From Glaciimonas sp. PAMC28666 (GTDB lineage: Bacteria > Pseudomonadota > Gammaproteobacteria > Burkholderiales > Burkholderiaceae_D), in NCBI RefSeq assembly GCF_016917355.1, contig NZ_CP070304.1, positions 2,728,001 to 2,792,000 of the forward strand: a stretch of 64,000 bases of DNA, given 5' to 3'. Shown piece after piece: positions 7,704-15,207 of the stretch; the first letter of the stretch is position 1; each line of letters begins with the position of its first letter. The translations under genes and the position numbers were made by a program. The notes below the pieces were generated by a model that worked only from the letters and a program-made list of their open reading frames with translations, searched no databases and had not been told where the DNA came from.

Positions 7704-8768
7704 TTAAATTGCTTCAACTGCTTCATCAAGCCATTTCGAAAAGTTGGTGCCAGCAGTTATTTTCACAATCTCAACCCCCAGTGATTTCGCCTCCTTGAGT
7801 TTTGATGGCCCTGCGTTATCACCGATCACCAGATAGTCCAACGTCATTGATACGGTTTTCCTGATCCGCCAACCAGCGTTCTCTGCAAGCTGTTCCATTG
7901 CTTCTCGCTCGGCGCGCTTAAAGCCAGTGAAGAGAATGCTGGTCGCTTCATTTGGAGCAGCTACGGTGATCGTTTTCTTGGGAGGTCGGATCACTTTAGT
8001 GTCGGTACTAACGCTGACGCTACTTAGCTCAGAAAACCAGTCATTAGCAGTCATTATTTCCCCTGTCTCAGCGCGCGTAAGCGAACCAATAATACGATCC
8101 AATTTAAATGTCCGATTCGCCCTTTTTTCAAGGCAATATCCTTCGACATAGGCATTCCCTTGTCCATTGGTGGCGGCTGTGCACACCTTGACATCACGGT
8201 CGGCAATCTCCCCCTCTGCATTTTTGTATGTAAAATTAATCAGATCGGGTAACTGAATAGAACCCGTGGCTCGATGCGTTTTTTCATTTGCGCGAGATTT
8301 AGTCAAAGCCCGCGTAGCAACGACGTTGTCATTAGCCCATCGTGCTATCACAGCTTTTTCTTTAGCAATCCGGTCGTCCGCCTTCTCTTCGATTTTTCTA
8401 TCATCGCGTGAAACGGTTTTGCTTGTTTGTGAAAGGGGTACGAGCGACTGAGTGCCCTCTGATACGTCCACGTCGCGCGTCCGTCGAGGCACGAAAGACT
8501 TTTTAACCGACAGCGATTCTTCAGGCGTCATTCCTGCTATTTCGGCTTCATCACGCTTCATTGCCTGGTTGATGTGATGCCAGATTGAGAGCACGGGTAA
8601 TCCAAGTTTACGACATTTTTTTCGGTCTGCGATTCCGTGCGCCAACCAATATAGGCTAACTGAACTAGCCACCAGCCCCACAACTCCAAGGGCACCAAGA
8701 AATATGCCCGTGAAACCAATCCAATAGTAGAGAACAATAAGTGCGATGACTCCCAATATCCAAATCAA
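7704..8768 (-). CDS. Membrane protein with WYL-like and BRCT regions
   Basis: 354 residues from a TTG start with GAGG seven bases upstream. The frame is open 18 codons further, but those residues are polar and lack a ribosome site. The N-terminus has about two hydrophobic segments (residues ~2-44). After a charged linker, a WYL-like region includes LINFTYKNAEGE, EGYCLEKRANRTFKLDRI and ends LTRAETGE. The C-terminal ~75 residues form a BRCT-type domain (ILFTGFKRAEREAMEQLAENAG, then DYLVIGDNAGPSKLKEAKSLG). WYL domains bind nucleic acid or nucleotide ligands; BRCT domains bind DNA ends or phosphoproteins. The combination is known from soluble proteins, but a membrane anchor is unusual. Confidence 0.7.
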   Translation of the reverse strand: MIWILGVIALIVLYYWIGFTGIFLGALGVVGLVASSVSLYWLAHGIADRKKCRKLGLPVLSIWHHINQAMKRDEAEIAGMTPEESLSVKKSFVPRRTRDVDVSEGTQSLVPLSQTSKTVSRDDRKIEEKADDRIAKEKAVIARWANDNVVATRALTKSRANEKTHRATGSIQLPDLINFTYKNAEGEIADRDVKVCTAATNGQGNAYVEGYCLEKRANRTFKLDRIIGSLTRAETGEIMTANDWFSELSSVSVSTDTKVIRPPKKTITVAAPNEATSILFTGFKRAEREAMEQLAENAGWRIRKTVSMTLDYLVIGDNAGPSKLKEAKSLGVEIVKITAGTNFSKWLDEAVEAI

Positions 8769-8944
8769 ATTTGTTTCCTCTTTCAGGTCATAGGACGAAA
8801 AAAAAATACACCACTCACACAAGTGATGTATTCGCGTCTATCTCATAGCGAGTACAAATACTAACCCAATATTTGGGTAATTTTTCTAAGCCTTTTCCCT
8901 AACTTTTTGTGACAAAAGTTGATATTTTTTTGCTTTTTTTAGGA

Positions 8945-9409
8945 TTAATCTGAGACCGGCGGCTTCTTTTTCCTGGCCCCGCCGATAGTGAATGTCTGCG
9001 GTGATTTGATATCCCCAGTAACTTGCTGACCAACGTTGCCGTGAAGTTTCACGTGGGTTGTATTACCGGTGGTTGGTGTCGCACTCATCCCGTCAATCAT
9101 GCCGAGGACGCCAGCTTTCCCGCGTATATCTAACCCGCGATAACCGCTCAATAATTCTTTTTCATCTTTACTTAATGCTGATGATGCCTGCTCACCAGTG
9201 AGAATATATTGCACATCAACGCCGATTGCTGCCACCGCTCGCAAATAGAGCGCGTCGGGTGCACGTTCGTCTTGTTCGTACGAAATTTGAGTTCGCTTTG
9301 TTACTCCTCCGACAGCGGAAAAATCCTCTTGATTCATACCCAGACGTACGCGTTCACTTTTCAGCGCATCCCCAACTGTGCTCCTATTTTTACTTTCATG
9401 CATTGACAT
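8945..9409 (-). CDS. XRE-family repressor-like regulator
   Basis: 154 residues from ATG 9409; ATG 9403 is also possible. A helix-turn-helix of the Cro/CI type covers about residues 12-65 (LKSERVRLGMNQEDF, TKRTQISYEQDERAPDALYLRAVAAIGVDVQYIL). The C-terminal tail holds VGQQVTGDIKSPQTF, shared with the protein at 7378. It is divergent from a row of small early genes, and a strong opposite-strand promoter overlaps its start, as expected for a phage immunity repressor (P2 C-like role). The role is inferred from position. Confidence 0.85.
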   Translation of the reverse strand: MSMHESKNRSTVGDALKSERVRLGMNQEDFSAVGGVTKRTQISYEQDERAPDALYLRAVAAIGVDVQYILTGEQASSALSKDEKELLSGYRGLDIRGKAGVLGMIDGMSATPTTGNTTHVKLHGNVGQQVTGDIKSPQTFTIGGARKKKPPVSD

Positions 9410-9431
9410 GTGCAATTTTCTTCACTATAGT
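9403..9431 (+). promoter_or_regulatory. Early rightward promoter over the repressor start
   Basis: TTGACA and TATAGT are 17 bases apart and read towards the small genes from 9466. The -35 box lies inside the beginning of the XRE gene and is flanked by TGCA-N8-TGCA (9399-9414), a candidate operator for that repressor. Confidence 0.65.
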
Positions 9432-9465
9432 TATGCCATCCCTAGCAATTACCAATCATACCATT

Positions 9466-9669
9466 ATGAAAACCTTAACCAGAATGCGCCGCACGCCAAA
9501 AGGGCTGACGTCCAAACCGCTCGGCATTAGATTGACGCCTGATGAAGTCGCGGAAGTGGAGCAGCTGGCCACGAACGAGCAGCGTTCTCGTGCATGGTTT
9601 TTACGCTACTTGATCCTGCGCGGCCTAAGCGACTACAAGCACGACCTTGCAGCTAAACCATACCCATAA
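9466..9669 (+). CDS. Small ribbon-helix-helix-like protein (early phage gene)
   Basis: 67 residues from ATG 9466. An in-frame ATG at 9433 lies immediately after the predicted -10 box and the frame extends further upstream antisense to the XRE gene, so 9466 is preferred. The core KPLGIRLTPDEVAEVEQLATNEQRSRAWFLRYLILRGL has the strand-helix-helix pattern of CopG/Arc-type DNA-binding proteins. It is the first gene rightward of the repressor, a position where P2-like phages place Cox-type regulators. That functional parallel is inference. Confidence 0.7.
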   Translation: MKTLTRMRRTPKGLTSKPLGIRLTPDEVAEVEQLATNEQRSRAWFLRYLILRGLSDYKHDLAAKPYP

Positions 9670-9680
9670 AGGACGCCATT

Positions 9681-9875
9681 ATGTATGCCGACATCAAAAG
9701 AATTCGCAACAACCGCGTCATGGTCCGCATGGATGAATACGAGCATGCCATCGTTGTGTCGCTGGCTAACTATCAAGGCGAATCGGTCGCCACTATCGTA
9801 AGGCAGATCGTTATTAAGAAGGCCCTGGCGATGCTAGCGGAGGACACCCATAGCGTACCCCGGACCGCAGCATAA
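9681..9875 (+). CDS. Small Arc/ribbon-helix-helix-like protein
   Basis: 64 residues, not assigned. The segment NNRVMVRMDEYEHAIVVSLANYQGESVATIVRQIVIKKAL resembles a ribbon-helix-helix fold (RVMVRMDE as the strand and two following helices). The start is preceded by AAAGGACG at a workable distance. It lies 11 bases after the previous small gene on the same strand, so both are likely transcribed from the promoter at 9403. Confidence 0.7.
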   Translation: MYADIKRIRNNRVMVRMDEYEHAIVVSLANYQGESVATIVRQIVIKKALAMLAEDTHSVPRTAA

Positions 9876-9912
9876 ACGAAGACAGCGATTAGTATCTTAT
9901 AAGCAGCCGACA

Positions 9913-10101
9913 ATGCCCCTAGCAGATACCCCGTTAGACGAAAATGAGAGCGACATACTGGAGCGGTTCCGCCAGCAGTATGGTCTGCCGGACTTACAAC
10001 AGGCGACCGAGTGGCTGTTGAAGTCTGAGATACGCATACGAGCCTGTGAGATTACCGGCAGAAACCGGGCCTTGTATCCGGTGGAGAAAAATTCTACATG
10101 A
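9913..10101 (+). CDS. Small phage protein upstream of ogr
   Basis: 62 residues, unrecognised. The middle (ESDILERFRQQYGLPDLQQATEWLLKSEIRIRACEITGR) is mostly helical and could again be a small DNA-binding or adaptor protein. Its TGA stop overlaps the ogr start (ATGA), so the two are probably co-translated. No strong ribosome site is seen in front of the chosen ATG. Confidence 0.6.
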   Translation: MPLADTPLDENESDILERFRQQYGLPDLQQATEWLLKSEIRIRACEITGRNRALYPVEKNST

Positions 10102-10355
10102 GAGTAATCAGCTTGCCTTGCCCCCATTGCCAGCACCGTGTGCGCGCCGCCAAAAGCCGCACGATGTCGAGCCTGATGAAAGAGATCACGTACATGTGCC
10201 AGAACCCCGAATGTGGTCATACCTTTGTGGCGAGTCTCGAAGTCTTGCGCACGTTGTCGATGTCCGCTATTCCGAACCCAGATGTACGGATTCATTTGTC
10301 GCAGCACGTCCGTAATGCTTGCGCCAATCAACTGGCGTTATTCAAGAACGAATGA
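10098..10355 (+). CDS. ogr: Ogr/Delta-type zinc-finger late gene activator
   Basis: 85 residues. Four cysteines (C8, C11, C34, C39; PCPHC and CQNPEC) form the zinc site of the P2 Ogr / P4 Delta family, with the family-typical SSLMKEITYMCQNPECGHTF between and after them. Ogr proteins activate the late tail, head and lysis promoters of P2-like phages by contacting RNA polymerase. In P2 the gene lies directly after D; here it sits among the early genes. A ten-codon frame (10363-10395) follows and is probably not meaningful. Confidence 0.92.
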   Translation: MRVISLPCPHCQHRVRAAKSRTMSSLMKEITYMCQNPECGHTFVASLEVLRTLSMSAIPNPDVRIHLSQHVRNACANQLALFKNE

Positions 10356-10432
10356 GGGCACCATGACCGCGCATCACCTTACCGCGCCGCCGTAATACTC
10401 CGCTAGCGCGCTTCACCTTTTACGTTGTACCC

Positions 10433-10480
10433 GGTCATGCCTGATTTCAGGCATGCGGGATTTGCTCACCCTGAAATAAG
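10433..10480 (+). repeat. 48-bp repeated leader element, copy 1
   Basis: The element opens with a perfect inverted repeat, CATGCCTGA-TT-TCAGGCATG, followed by CGGGATTTGCTCACC and TGAAATAAG. It ends ten bases before the GTG start of the gene at 10490. A second copy lies at 11107-11154 in the same position relative to another small gene. It may act as an operator, a translational control hairpin or a recombination-derived module. Confidence 0.75.
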
Positions 10481-10489
10481 GAAAACACT

Positions 10490-10939
10490 GTGGAATATAC
10501 GAATAAGCAGGTGCTCAAGGATCAGGAAAATACGGAAAACAAAGTCTTAGCGGGCGCTAAAGATGACATCACATCCATCCTTTGCGTAATTCAAAAATTC
10601 AAGTTCGTCGATCAAGTTGAGACCCGCCATCTTATTGATTGCATTAAGAAACAATCCGACATCAGAGACCCCAATAAGACGGTAGATATCACATTGCTCG
10701 TTACGGAAGCCGATGATCATTCGTTCTTTTCTGACGGCACGCATATCGGCGATTTGCGGGTGAAGTTTGTTGAGAATAGCGGTGTCGAATTCCGCGATTT
10801 CCATTCTGGCGATGAGCGTTGTTTTCATAGCATTCCTTCAATTGTTATAAAAGGTATATCGCGACCGGAGCTAATCGGTTACGCGCAAAAGTATATGCAC
10901 AAGACGCTCCTTAAAACCGTCCCCTCGGGAGCAAGTTAA
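10490..10939 (+). CDS. Hypothetical prophage protein
   Basis: 149 residues from a GTG with AAGGA about seven bases upstream. No family is recognised. The protein is acidic and mixed helix/strand. It contains segments VDITLLVTEADDHSFFSDGTHIGDLRVKFV and a C-terminal GYAQKYMHK. It is the first gene after the 48-bp leader element, so its expression may be controlled by that element. It is transcribed with the early phage genes. Confidence 0.6.
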   Translation: MEYTNKQVLKDQENTENKVLAGAKDDITSILCVIQKFKFVDQVETRHLIDCIKKQSDIRDPNKTVDITLLVTEADDHSFFSDGTHIGDLRVKFVENSGVEFRDFHSGDERCFHSIPSIVIKGISRPELIGYAQKYMHKTLLKTVPSGAS

Positions 10940-11106
10940 GTAAATGGCGCTAGTTTGCCTTTGGCGGCTTATGCCTGTTTTGCGGATTTTTCTCCTGCCT
11001 CGGTCTTCTTGGCCGCGCTTGGCGGCTTGAAGAAAACGGACGTCTGTTGCGCTAGTCAGCTTGTCGGATGGATCGTTAGCAATTTTTAAACTTGACCCGC
11101 ATGTCT

Positions 11107-11154
11107 GGTCATGCCTGAGTTTCGGCATGCGGGATTTGCTCACCTTGAAATAAG
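11107..11154 (+). repeat. 48-bp repeated leader element, copy 2
   Basis: It matches copy 1 (10433-10480) except for about five bases, mostly in the loop, where the hairpin arms are CATGCC and GGCATG. The block CGGGATTTGCTCACC is identical. It ends eight bases before the ATG of the small gene at 11163. Bases 10940-11106 before it hold no gene that I can support. Confidence 0.75.
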
Positions 11155-11162
11155 AAAAAACT

Positions 11163-11348
11163 ATGAAAAGCACAATTGTCACGCCCGTCCAGGATCAATT
11201 AAACGATGCTGCCATTCCACCGATGTTGGTTTTATCGGCCTCCAGGTCATCGGATCTCAACAGTCCGCGCTGGGGTGATCTAAAGCGTTATAGGGGGAAA
11301 TCTATGGGTAATTTGGCGCTCGTCAAGCAGGCGAGAGGAGGGCTCTAA
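11163..11348 (+). CDS. Small hypothetical prophage protein
   Basis: 61 residues, unrecognised, with a basic C-terminal half (RWGDLKRYRGKSMGNLALVKQARGGL). It begins directly after the second 48-bp leader element, the same context as the gene at 10490; support comes from that repeated context. It is followed after two bases by the next small gene. Confidence 0.5.
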   Translation: MKSTIVTPVQDQLNDAAIPPMLVLSASRSSDLNSPRWGDLKRYRGKSMGNLALVKQARGGL

Positions 11349-11350
11349 TT

Positions 11351-11569
11351 ATGCCGACAGACCTAACACTTTTGAGGATCAAAAGTATCACGATCGAACC
11401 TGTCAGAACCATTGTTCCTAACGAACCAGGCGACGCGTTTATCTCCTTTCAACGCATCGTTTTTCACTTTCATGATGGTAGTAGGAGCGAAATGACGATT
11501 CATCTGGATGCCGGTATGCACGCATTAGCCCTCGGCGACATAGTGACTCACGACAAGGTGTCCGAATGA
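11351..11569 (+). CDS. Small hypothetical prophage protein
   Basis: 72 residues, unrecognised. The pattern of strands (LRIKSITIEPVRTIV, AFISFQRIVFHFHDGSRSEMTIHL) suggests a small beta-rich domain. A GAGGAGGG ribosome site lies just upstream inside the end of the preceding gene. Its stop overlaps the start of the next tiny gene as ATGA. Confidence 0.6.
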   Translation: MPTDLTLLRIKSITIEPVRTIVPNEPGDAFISFQRIVFHFHDGSRSEMTIHLDAGMHALALGDIVTHDKVSE

Positions 11570-11664
11570 AAAAAGTCCTTCAGAATTTTGGATCAGGGCT
11601 GCTATGCGGTTTCGTCATGTTTGCCCCGGCCTTTGCGGTCGGGTTCGGTTGGGTCAAGGGCTAG
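11566..11664 (+). CDS. Tiny membrane protein (32 residues)
   Basis: The peptide begins MKKVLQNFGSGLLCGFVMF and ends in GWVKG, with one hydrophobic segment. It overlaps the previous gene as ATGA and ends four bases before the next start. The tight packing in the operon is the main reason to call it a gene. Function unknown. Confidence 0.5.
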   Translation: MKKVLQNFGSGLLCGFVMFAPAFAVGFGWVKG

Positions 11665-11667
11665 GTC

Positions 11668-11841
11668 ATGTTCACTAAAAGCGCCTATGCCCTCCTGATA
11701 GACAAACTAGACTTACGCAACTGGTTTGTGTCTCGGTCGCATTTGTTAAATGACAGCCATCGCTTGGCGGTGGGCGAGGTGCTCGATGAGCAACTGGCGC
11801 AATGTATTGCGCGACTGGGTGGCATGGCGGGGGTCTGGTAA
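11668..11841 (+). CDS. Small hypothetical prophage protein (57 residues)
   Basis: Reads MFTKSAYALLIDKLDLRNW through to ARLGGMAGVW. No family recognised. It starts three bases after the tiny membrane protein, and its TAA stop overlaps the next ATG (TAATG), so it fits a translationally coupled chain leading to gpA. Confidence 0.5.
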   Translation: MFTKSAYALLIDKLDLRNWFVSRSHLLNDSHRLAVGEVLDEQLAQCIARLGGMAGVW

Positions 11842-12197
11842 TGGGCGTCTCGCTGATTGATCACCATCCATCGTTTATGCCGGTCACGGACTTGTTCGCC
11901 GAGTGGGATGGCGCCACCGCCACACTGACCACGCCAGATCATGCAAGGGCCAAATTAATAGCTGCGCGCAAGTTGATCAAGCCACGTCAGGATGCGGCGC
12001 GCCTGCAACGCCTGACGGCACAATCGTGGGGAACCACACCGGAGCATGCACGGCGCTATGTGCTGTTTGTGGCTGGCTTGCCGATGACACGATGGGAAAG
12101 TCCAATTCATTCTTTTACCTCGTCGGAACGGGCCGCGATCAAGGCGGCGGTCGTGGCCTCGGTCGGGATGTTTGAACGGGTGATGCATGCAGTCTAA
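11841..12197 (+). CDS. Hypothetical protein upstream of gpA
   Basis: 118 residues starting at the ATG that overlaps the previous stop. The frame opens 13 codons earlier, but the coupled ATG is preferred. Mostly helical, with a basic middle (HARAKLIAARKLIKPRQDAARLQRL). Its end overlaps the gpA start by 11 bases. Small proteins of this kind commonly precede gpA in P2-like phages of Burkholderiales. Function unknown. Confidence 0.65.
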   Translation: MGVSLIDHHPSFMPVTDLFAEWDGATATLTTPDHARAKLIAARKLIKPRQDAARLQRLTAQSWGTTPEHARRYVLFVAGLPMTRWESPIHSFTSSERAAIKAAVVASVGMFERVMHAV

Positions 12198-14019
12198 ACA
12201 CGTCGTTCTGCCTGCCCGTCAACGGCATCTCACTTTCTTACAGTCGGAGCGCTTTGCGCCGGAGTTGGCCCGGTTGCCTTACAAATGGCGCAAGCGCGTC
12301 ATCGGTCAGGCGCTCGACAAAATGGCGTGGTCCTCCTGGTACAAAATTTATGAGTCGATGGCGACGGATTTTGTGCGCGAGTTTGCTGACCGCTATGTGC
12401 CCGCTGGTGTTGATCTGTCGCAGCACGACAGGGACATTGTGGCGACGGCAAAGAAAGCGGCGGCGCATGTCGTCGGGGCGCTGTGGGGCGCGCAGTCGAA
12501 CTTGCATGCATTGCAGGTGATCCGCTGCGAATGTGCGGAATACGGGATCGATGCACCGGAGTTTGACGAACTGAAAGACGTGATCGCACGGGCCGTCAAT
12601 CCGCACTGGTGGCGCGGCCAGTTGCGTAAGCGCATCGGTCGGGCCTTTGAGGCGGGTAACATCCGCCTCGGCTACGTCCATTATCACGGTGAACCTTACG
12701 CAAGCCACGACACGGTCATCGCCAGACTGGCCCAAAACCGCCGCAACGAACTGGCGCTGGACGGACAAAAATTAGAAAACGAACTCGGTCAGCAATTCAC
12801 GCTGGCTGAACTGGCCGGTACCACCACGGCAAACAAGGCGATACGACGAGGAGAGTTGATGCTGCGATTAAATGGCTTTGAAACCATTGCGAAAGAACTG
12901 GGCGATGAAGGCTTGTTTGTGACGTGGACCTGTCCTTCGCACTTTCATGCGACGTTGCATAGTGGTAAGCCGAATCCGAAATATAGCGGGGCAACACCAC
13001 GGGAAGCGAATGCGTATCTGCAAAAAGTGACAGCGCGTTTCCGGTCCGCATTGGCACGACGCGGGATTGGGTTATATGGCTTTCGCATTGCCGAGCCACA
13101 CCACGATGCAACGCCGCACTGGCACATGCTGTTATTTGTTCGACCGACCACCCACTATAAAACGCCGCACATTGTAGACGTGGCTAGCCGCACAACGCGC
13201 TTGATGAAGCGCTACGCGTGGACCGCTGAACGGGGCGAACCGGGTGCGTTTGCACGCCGTTTGGAAGTCGTCCGGATCGACTGGCATAAGGGCAGTGCAG
13301 CCGGATATATCGCGAAATATGTCTCTAAAAATATTGACGGCGCACATGTCGGCGACCATAAAACAAAGGAAGGGTATGTCGTCGTCACCGATTGCGTGGG
13401 CGACCAAGAGTTAGTCCCGTCAGCGCGGATTGATGCATGGTCCGCGTGCTGGGGGATCCGCCAGTTTCAGCAATGGGGTGGCGCACCGGTAACGGTCTGG
13501 CGTGAGTTACGTCGAATAAAAGACGACATGCTGGTGGAAGCACCGGAACCGATGAAGCGTGCATGGAATGCAGCGCAAAAGATCGAAGGGGAAAAACGCG
13601 CTGACTTTGCCGATTATCTGCGAGTACAAGGTGGTCCCCTCGTGCCACGTAAAAATCTGATCATCACGCTGGCGAAAGATGTCACAACCTGCATCGGGCG
13701 TTATGGCGAGACGATTAAATCCACACCGTACGGTGTCCATTGCGCGGCCTTATATGGCGTGGTGTTCAAGTCGGTACGGCACATCTGGACGCCGGTCGCA
13801 TCGGCCACCACCGCATGCGACGGGGCGGCAGTTGCCCTTCCTCGGACTCGTGTAAATAACTGTACGCACCCCGATCCGGCACCAAGAGAAAAACAGCCGG
13901 ACTGGATGATTCCTGATGTGAATAGACTTTCCCAGGACGCCAAATCTACGCTCATTGATGCATGGGCGGCGCTGAAGGCCTGTGCGTATCCGCGAATTTT
14001 TGATGAAAGGAAGGAATGA
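12187..14019 (+). CDS. Replication gene A protein (P2 gpA-like rolling-circle endonuclease)
   Basis: 610 residues. P2 gpA nicks the origin and stays covalently attached to start rolling-circle replication. The metal-binding HUH motif is visible at residues 304-313 (PHHDATPHWH), and the paired tyrosines at 374 and 378 (GYIAKYVSKN) match the YxxxY active site of the family. Length is somewhat shorter than P2 gpA (about 760). It overlaps genes on both sides. In P2 the replication origin lies inside this gene; no origin was located here. Confidence 0.93.
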   Translation: MQSKHVVLPARQRHLTFLQSERFAPELARLPYKWRKRVIGQALDKMAWSSWYKIYESMATDFVREFADRYVPAGVDLSQHDRDIVATAKKAAAHVVGALWGAQSNLHALQVIRCECAEYGIDAPEFDELKDVIARAVNPHWWRGQLRKRIGRAFEAGNIRLGYVHYHGEPYASHDTVIARLAQNRRNELALDGQKLENELGQQFTLAELAGTTTANKAIRRGELMLRLNGFETIAKELGDEGLFVTWTCPSHFHATLHSGKPNPKYSGATPREANAYLQKVTARFRSALARRGIGLYGFRIAEPHHDATPHWHMLLFVRPTTHYKTPHIVDVASRTTRLMKRYAWTAERGEPGAFARRLEVVRIDWHKGSAAGYIAKYVSKNIDGAHVGDHKTKEGYVVVTDCVGDQELVPSARIDAWSACWGIRQFQQWGGAPVTVWRELRRIKDDMLVEAPEPMKRAWNAAQKIEGEKRADFADYLRVQGGPLVPRKNLIITLAKDVTTCIGRYGETIKSTPYGVHCAALYGVVFKSVRHIWTPVASATTACDGAAVALPRTRVNNCTHPDPAPREKQPDWMIPDVNRLSQDAKSTLIDAWAALKACAYPRIFDERKE

Positions 14020-14207
14020 TGAAATTGCTTATGCAGATGTGCGTCTTTTTATTTATGTTTTTTGCAATATGGGGGATTTCTGATGCCCTGCACTTGATGC
14101 TTGATCGATGGAAACTGCGCTTCCATACCGTGATTAACGGGGTGCTGACTGGGGCAGTGATGTACGGCCTGGTGAACGGAATGTTGTGGGGAGCTGGGAT
14201 TGGATAA
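14016..14207 (+). CDS. Small membrane protein downstream of gpA
   Basis: 63 residues with two hydrophobic segments (about 5-25 and 40-60) separated by a short basic stretch (DRWKLRFH). The ATG overlaps the gpA stop. This holin-like layout is common in small phage membrane proteins, but there is no lysis cassette here and the function is unknown. Confidence 0.6.
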   Translation: MMKLLMQMCVFLFMFFAIWGISDALHLMLDRWKLRFHTVINGVLTGAVMYGLVNGMLWGAGIG

Positions 14208-14403
14208 AGTTATACCTGACATTGGCGCGATGGTCGAATTTGATAGTGATCACGGTCGGCAAACTGGTGTCGTGATTGCAATCAGACGCGATATTACTAA
14301 CGCAGAGCTTTGTGCCACGGTCGCGGTCGGCGATGAGGTGGGTCTCACCACAATATCGGTCGCCTTATGCAGATGGGACCGCCGATCAAAAAATATTCTG
14401 TGA
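14200..14403 (+). CDS. Small hypothetical prophage protein
   Basis: 67 residues from a TTG start with GGGGAG upstream, overlapping the end of the preceding gene by eight bases. The sequence has strand-rich segments (GAMVEFDSDHGRQTGVVIAI). No family recognised. Support is the overlap and the ribosome site. Confidence 0.5.
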   Translation: MDKVIPDIGAMVEFDSDHGRQTGVVIAIRRDITNAELCATVAVGDEVGLTTISVALCRWDRRSKNIL

Positions 14404-14452
14404 AAGATTATCGATGAGTTCAAATCAATTAATAAATACAGGAGGTGTCACC

Positions 14453-14707
14453 ATGCGCAACCATCAGGAAAAAATACCCGTCCAAATAAATCAAAGGTTT
14501 ATACGGTTGCCCCAAGTACAGCTAATGGTGGGTTTTTGCAAAACAATGATTTACGCCAAAATTAAAGAGGGTATATTTCCGCGCCAAATCAAACTGGGTC
14601 GTATTTCCGGATGGGTTGAATCGGAGGTTCAGGACTGGATTAATCAACAGATTGAGGAACGGGATGTCACGCCGTATAAAGCTAGTCGGAGGCAATCGCG
14701 TGATTGA
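14453..14707 (+). CDS. AlpA-family phage regulator / excisionase-like protein
   Basis: 84 residues from an ATG with a near-perfect AGGAGG seven bases upstream; the frame is open further upstream without support. The core RFIRLPQVQLMVGFCKTMIYAKIKEGIFPRQIKLG, then ISGWVESEVQDWI, is the winged-helix pattern of AlpA proteins. These activate or control integrase/excision functions in P4- and CP4-57-type elements. Its place on the integrase side of gpA supports a role in the excision decision. Confidence 0.88.
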   Translation: MRNHQEKIPVQINQRFIRLPQVQLMVGFCKTMIYAKIKEGIFPRQIKLGRISGWVESEVQDWINQQIEERDVTPYKASRRQSRD

Positions 14708-14858
14708 TGATTTTCTTGGAAGTTTAATTGCTCCAGTTTTCCAATGTTTGAAACAATTTTTTCGCTTTTGGCTGGCCATCAACATTGTTGAAGAGCGGGC
14801 TGGTGTTGGCGTTTGCAACTTTTGCGAGAGCAGTATTGACCGCTCTTCATCGATACAC

Positions 14859-14886
14859 TTGCAAAAGTACGTCAATGACGTATAAT
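14859..14886 (+). promoter_or_regulatory. Promoter of the HigB/HigA-type operon
   Basis: TTGCAA and a perfect TATAAT are separated by 16 bases. The -10 box ends six bases before the toxin ATG, so transcription probably begins at or next to the start codon and the message would be leaderless. The 180 bases before it hold no supported gene. Confidence 0.65.
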
Positions 14887-14892
14887 TCAGGT

Positions 14893-15207
14893 ATGTACAC
14901 AGTCTCCGAAACAGCGATATTCCAACGCTATGCTAGCGAAATATGGTCCGAAGATGAACGAGTTGCTTTCATTAACTGGATTGCCAATAATCCACTTTCT
15001 GGTGATGTCATCCCCGGAACGAACGGTATGCGTAAGGTGCGATGGGCTGGTTCAGGAAGAGGAAAGCGCGGCGGCGCTCGTGTCATCTATTACAACATGC
15101 TTGAGAATGGTCGGATTTGGTTGATTATTGCTTATACAAAAGCAAAATTTGATAATTTGCCCGCGAAATTTTTGAACAAACTGAAGGAGGAAATTGATCA
15201 TGGATAA
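14893..15207 (+). CDS. RelE/HigB-family toxin
   Basis: 104 residues. The sequence FINWIANNPLSGDVIPGTNGMRKVRWAGSGRGKRGGARVIYYN is the signature of a HigB/RelE-type mRNA interferase subgroup that is always followed by an XRE-type antitoxin. A start six codons earlier (14875) is in frame, but it would overlap the -10 box. It overlaps the antitoxin gene by eight bases. Confidence 0.9.
   Translation: MYTVSETAIFQRYASEIWSEDERVAFINWIANNPLSGDVIPGTNGMRKVRWAGSGRGKRGGARVIYYNMLENGRIWLIIAYTKAKFDNLPAKFLNKLKEEIDHG

Noticed and set aside
9226-9465. N-terminal extension of the small gene at 9466
   Set aside because: It would be antisense to the XRE repressor and upstream of the predicted promoter, so it is probably not translated.
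10363-10395. Ten-codon frame after ogr with a GAGG upstream
   Set aside because: Too short to support and no homology; may be chance.
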